Below, one piece after another: positions 5,033 through 5,241 of a DNA stretch of 5,241 bases. The DNA is from Acidobacteriaceae bacterium. GTDB taxonomy: Bacteria > Acidobacteriota > Terriglobia > Terriglobales > Acidobacteriaceae. The position numbers were made by a program, and so were the translations under genes. The DNA lies in the NCBI GenBank assembly GCA_003165095.1, contig PLSH01000029.1, positions 896 through 6,136 of the forward strand, read 5' to 3'. Below the pieces are notes generated by a model. The model was not told the origin of the DNA. It saw only the letters and a list, made by a program, of their open reading frames with translations, and did no database searches. Position 1 is the first letter of the stretch. Each line of letters opens with the position of its first letter.

Positions 5033-5241
5033 ATGGCCAGGAGTGTCGCGAAACTTAAGATGGGCTTCTACCCGCTCCCTGTAAGCGAAGGCGCCAAACT
5101 TCGTCAGCTTCTCACCTTCACTGGACCGGCATCGGTGGTCGATCCCTGCGTGGGGCAAGGCGTGGCTCTCAACCTGATTACCCAAGGCGCAGACGTGTGC
5201 CGCTATGGCGTGGAACTCGATGCCGAGCGGGCACTGGCCGC
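5033..5241 (+). CDS. DUF6094-like class I SAM-dependent methyltransferase, N-terminal part
   Basis: The first 69 full codons of a gene that continues past the right edge. It begins MARSVAKLKMGFYPLP, and the GFYPLP stretch resembles the GYYPTP segment near the start of DUF6094 proteins. A class I methyltransferase fold follows. Motif I is VVDPCVGQG (35-43, a DPxxGxG glycine-rich SAM loop) and the acidic end of strand 2 is YGVELDAERA (58-67), where Glu61 or Asp63 would contact the SAM ribose. The DPCxGxG form resembles nucleic-acid methyltransferases. As known to me, DUF6094 genes occur on conjugative and integrative elements; their modified substrate is not established. The catalytic motif IV lies outside the window. 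The start is well supported by AAAGGAGG at 5021-5028. Methyltransferase fold likely; DUF6094 assignment moderately sure. Confidence 0.85.
   Translation, partial: MARSVAKLKMGFYPLPVSEGAKLRQLLTFTGPASVVDPCVGQGVALNLITQGADVCRYGVELDAERALA

Noticed and set aside
1..5241. CRISPR array, tRNA, rRNA, integrase or transposase
   Set aside because: No regularly spaced long repeats, no tRNA-like cloverleaf or rRNA sequence, and no recombinase motifs noticed in any supported frame; mobile context is inferred only from gene types.

Overview
The window is about 5.2 kb of moderately GC-rich bacterial DNA with four complete genes, one gene cut by each edge, and two non-coding stretches. The organism is probably a soil bacterium, with Acidobacteriota the best guess. 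That guess rests on recalled resemblance of the small basic protein (4597-4899) and the edge genes to acidobacterial proteins, and no search was possible.

Left part (1-1067): a classical AAA-type ATPase enters from beyond the left edge. Its frame is interrupted by an in-frame amber codon (689-691). The same frame then continues for 33 codons of coherent AAA lid sequence to a natural TGA (791-793), so the gene looks recently damaged by a single-base change. The following 794-1067 has no convincing gene but contains an 11-bp stem-loop.

Middle (1068-4341): a self-contained regulated detoxification/efflux cassette. A TetR-type repressor gene (3709-4341, plus strand) is divergent from a two-gene minus-strand operon. 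The operon encodes a zinc-free medium-chain quinone-oxidoreductase-like enzyme (2693-3607), followed 8 nt later by a 14-helix DHA2-family MFS exporter (1068-2684). The AT-rich gap holds overlapping divergent promoters and a palindromic operator candidate (TCAGTA-TG-TACTGA), plus a degenerate second copy exactly 30 bp away. The likely logic is that TetR represses both transcripts, an inducing toxic compound releases it, the oxidoreductase modifies the compound, and the exporter removes it.

Right part (4342-5241): a 255-bp gap without a supported gene, then a 100-residue lysine/arginine-rich protein with an AT-hook-like motif (minus strand). It is divergent from the start of a DUF6094-like class I SAM-dependent methyltransferase that runs off the right edge. 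Short inverted repeats built on GGTGC/GCACC lie between these two genes. The AAA ATPase and DUF6094-like protein suggest an integrative element or plasmid backbone, with the efflux cassette as cargo; this is inference from gene types, as no integrase, transposase or attachment site is visible.
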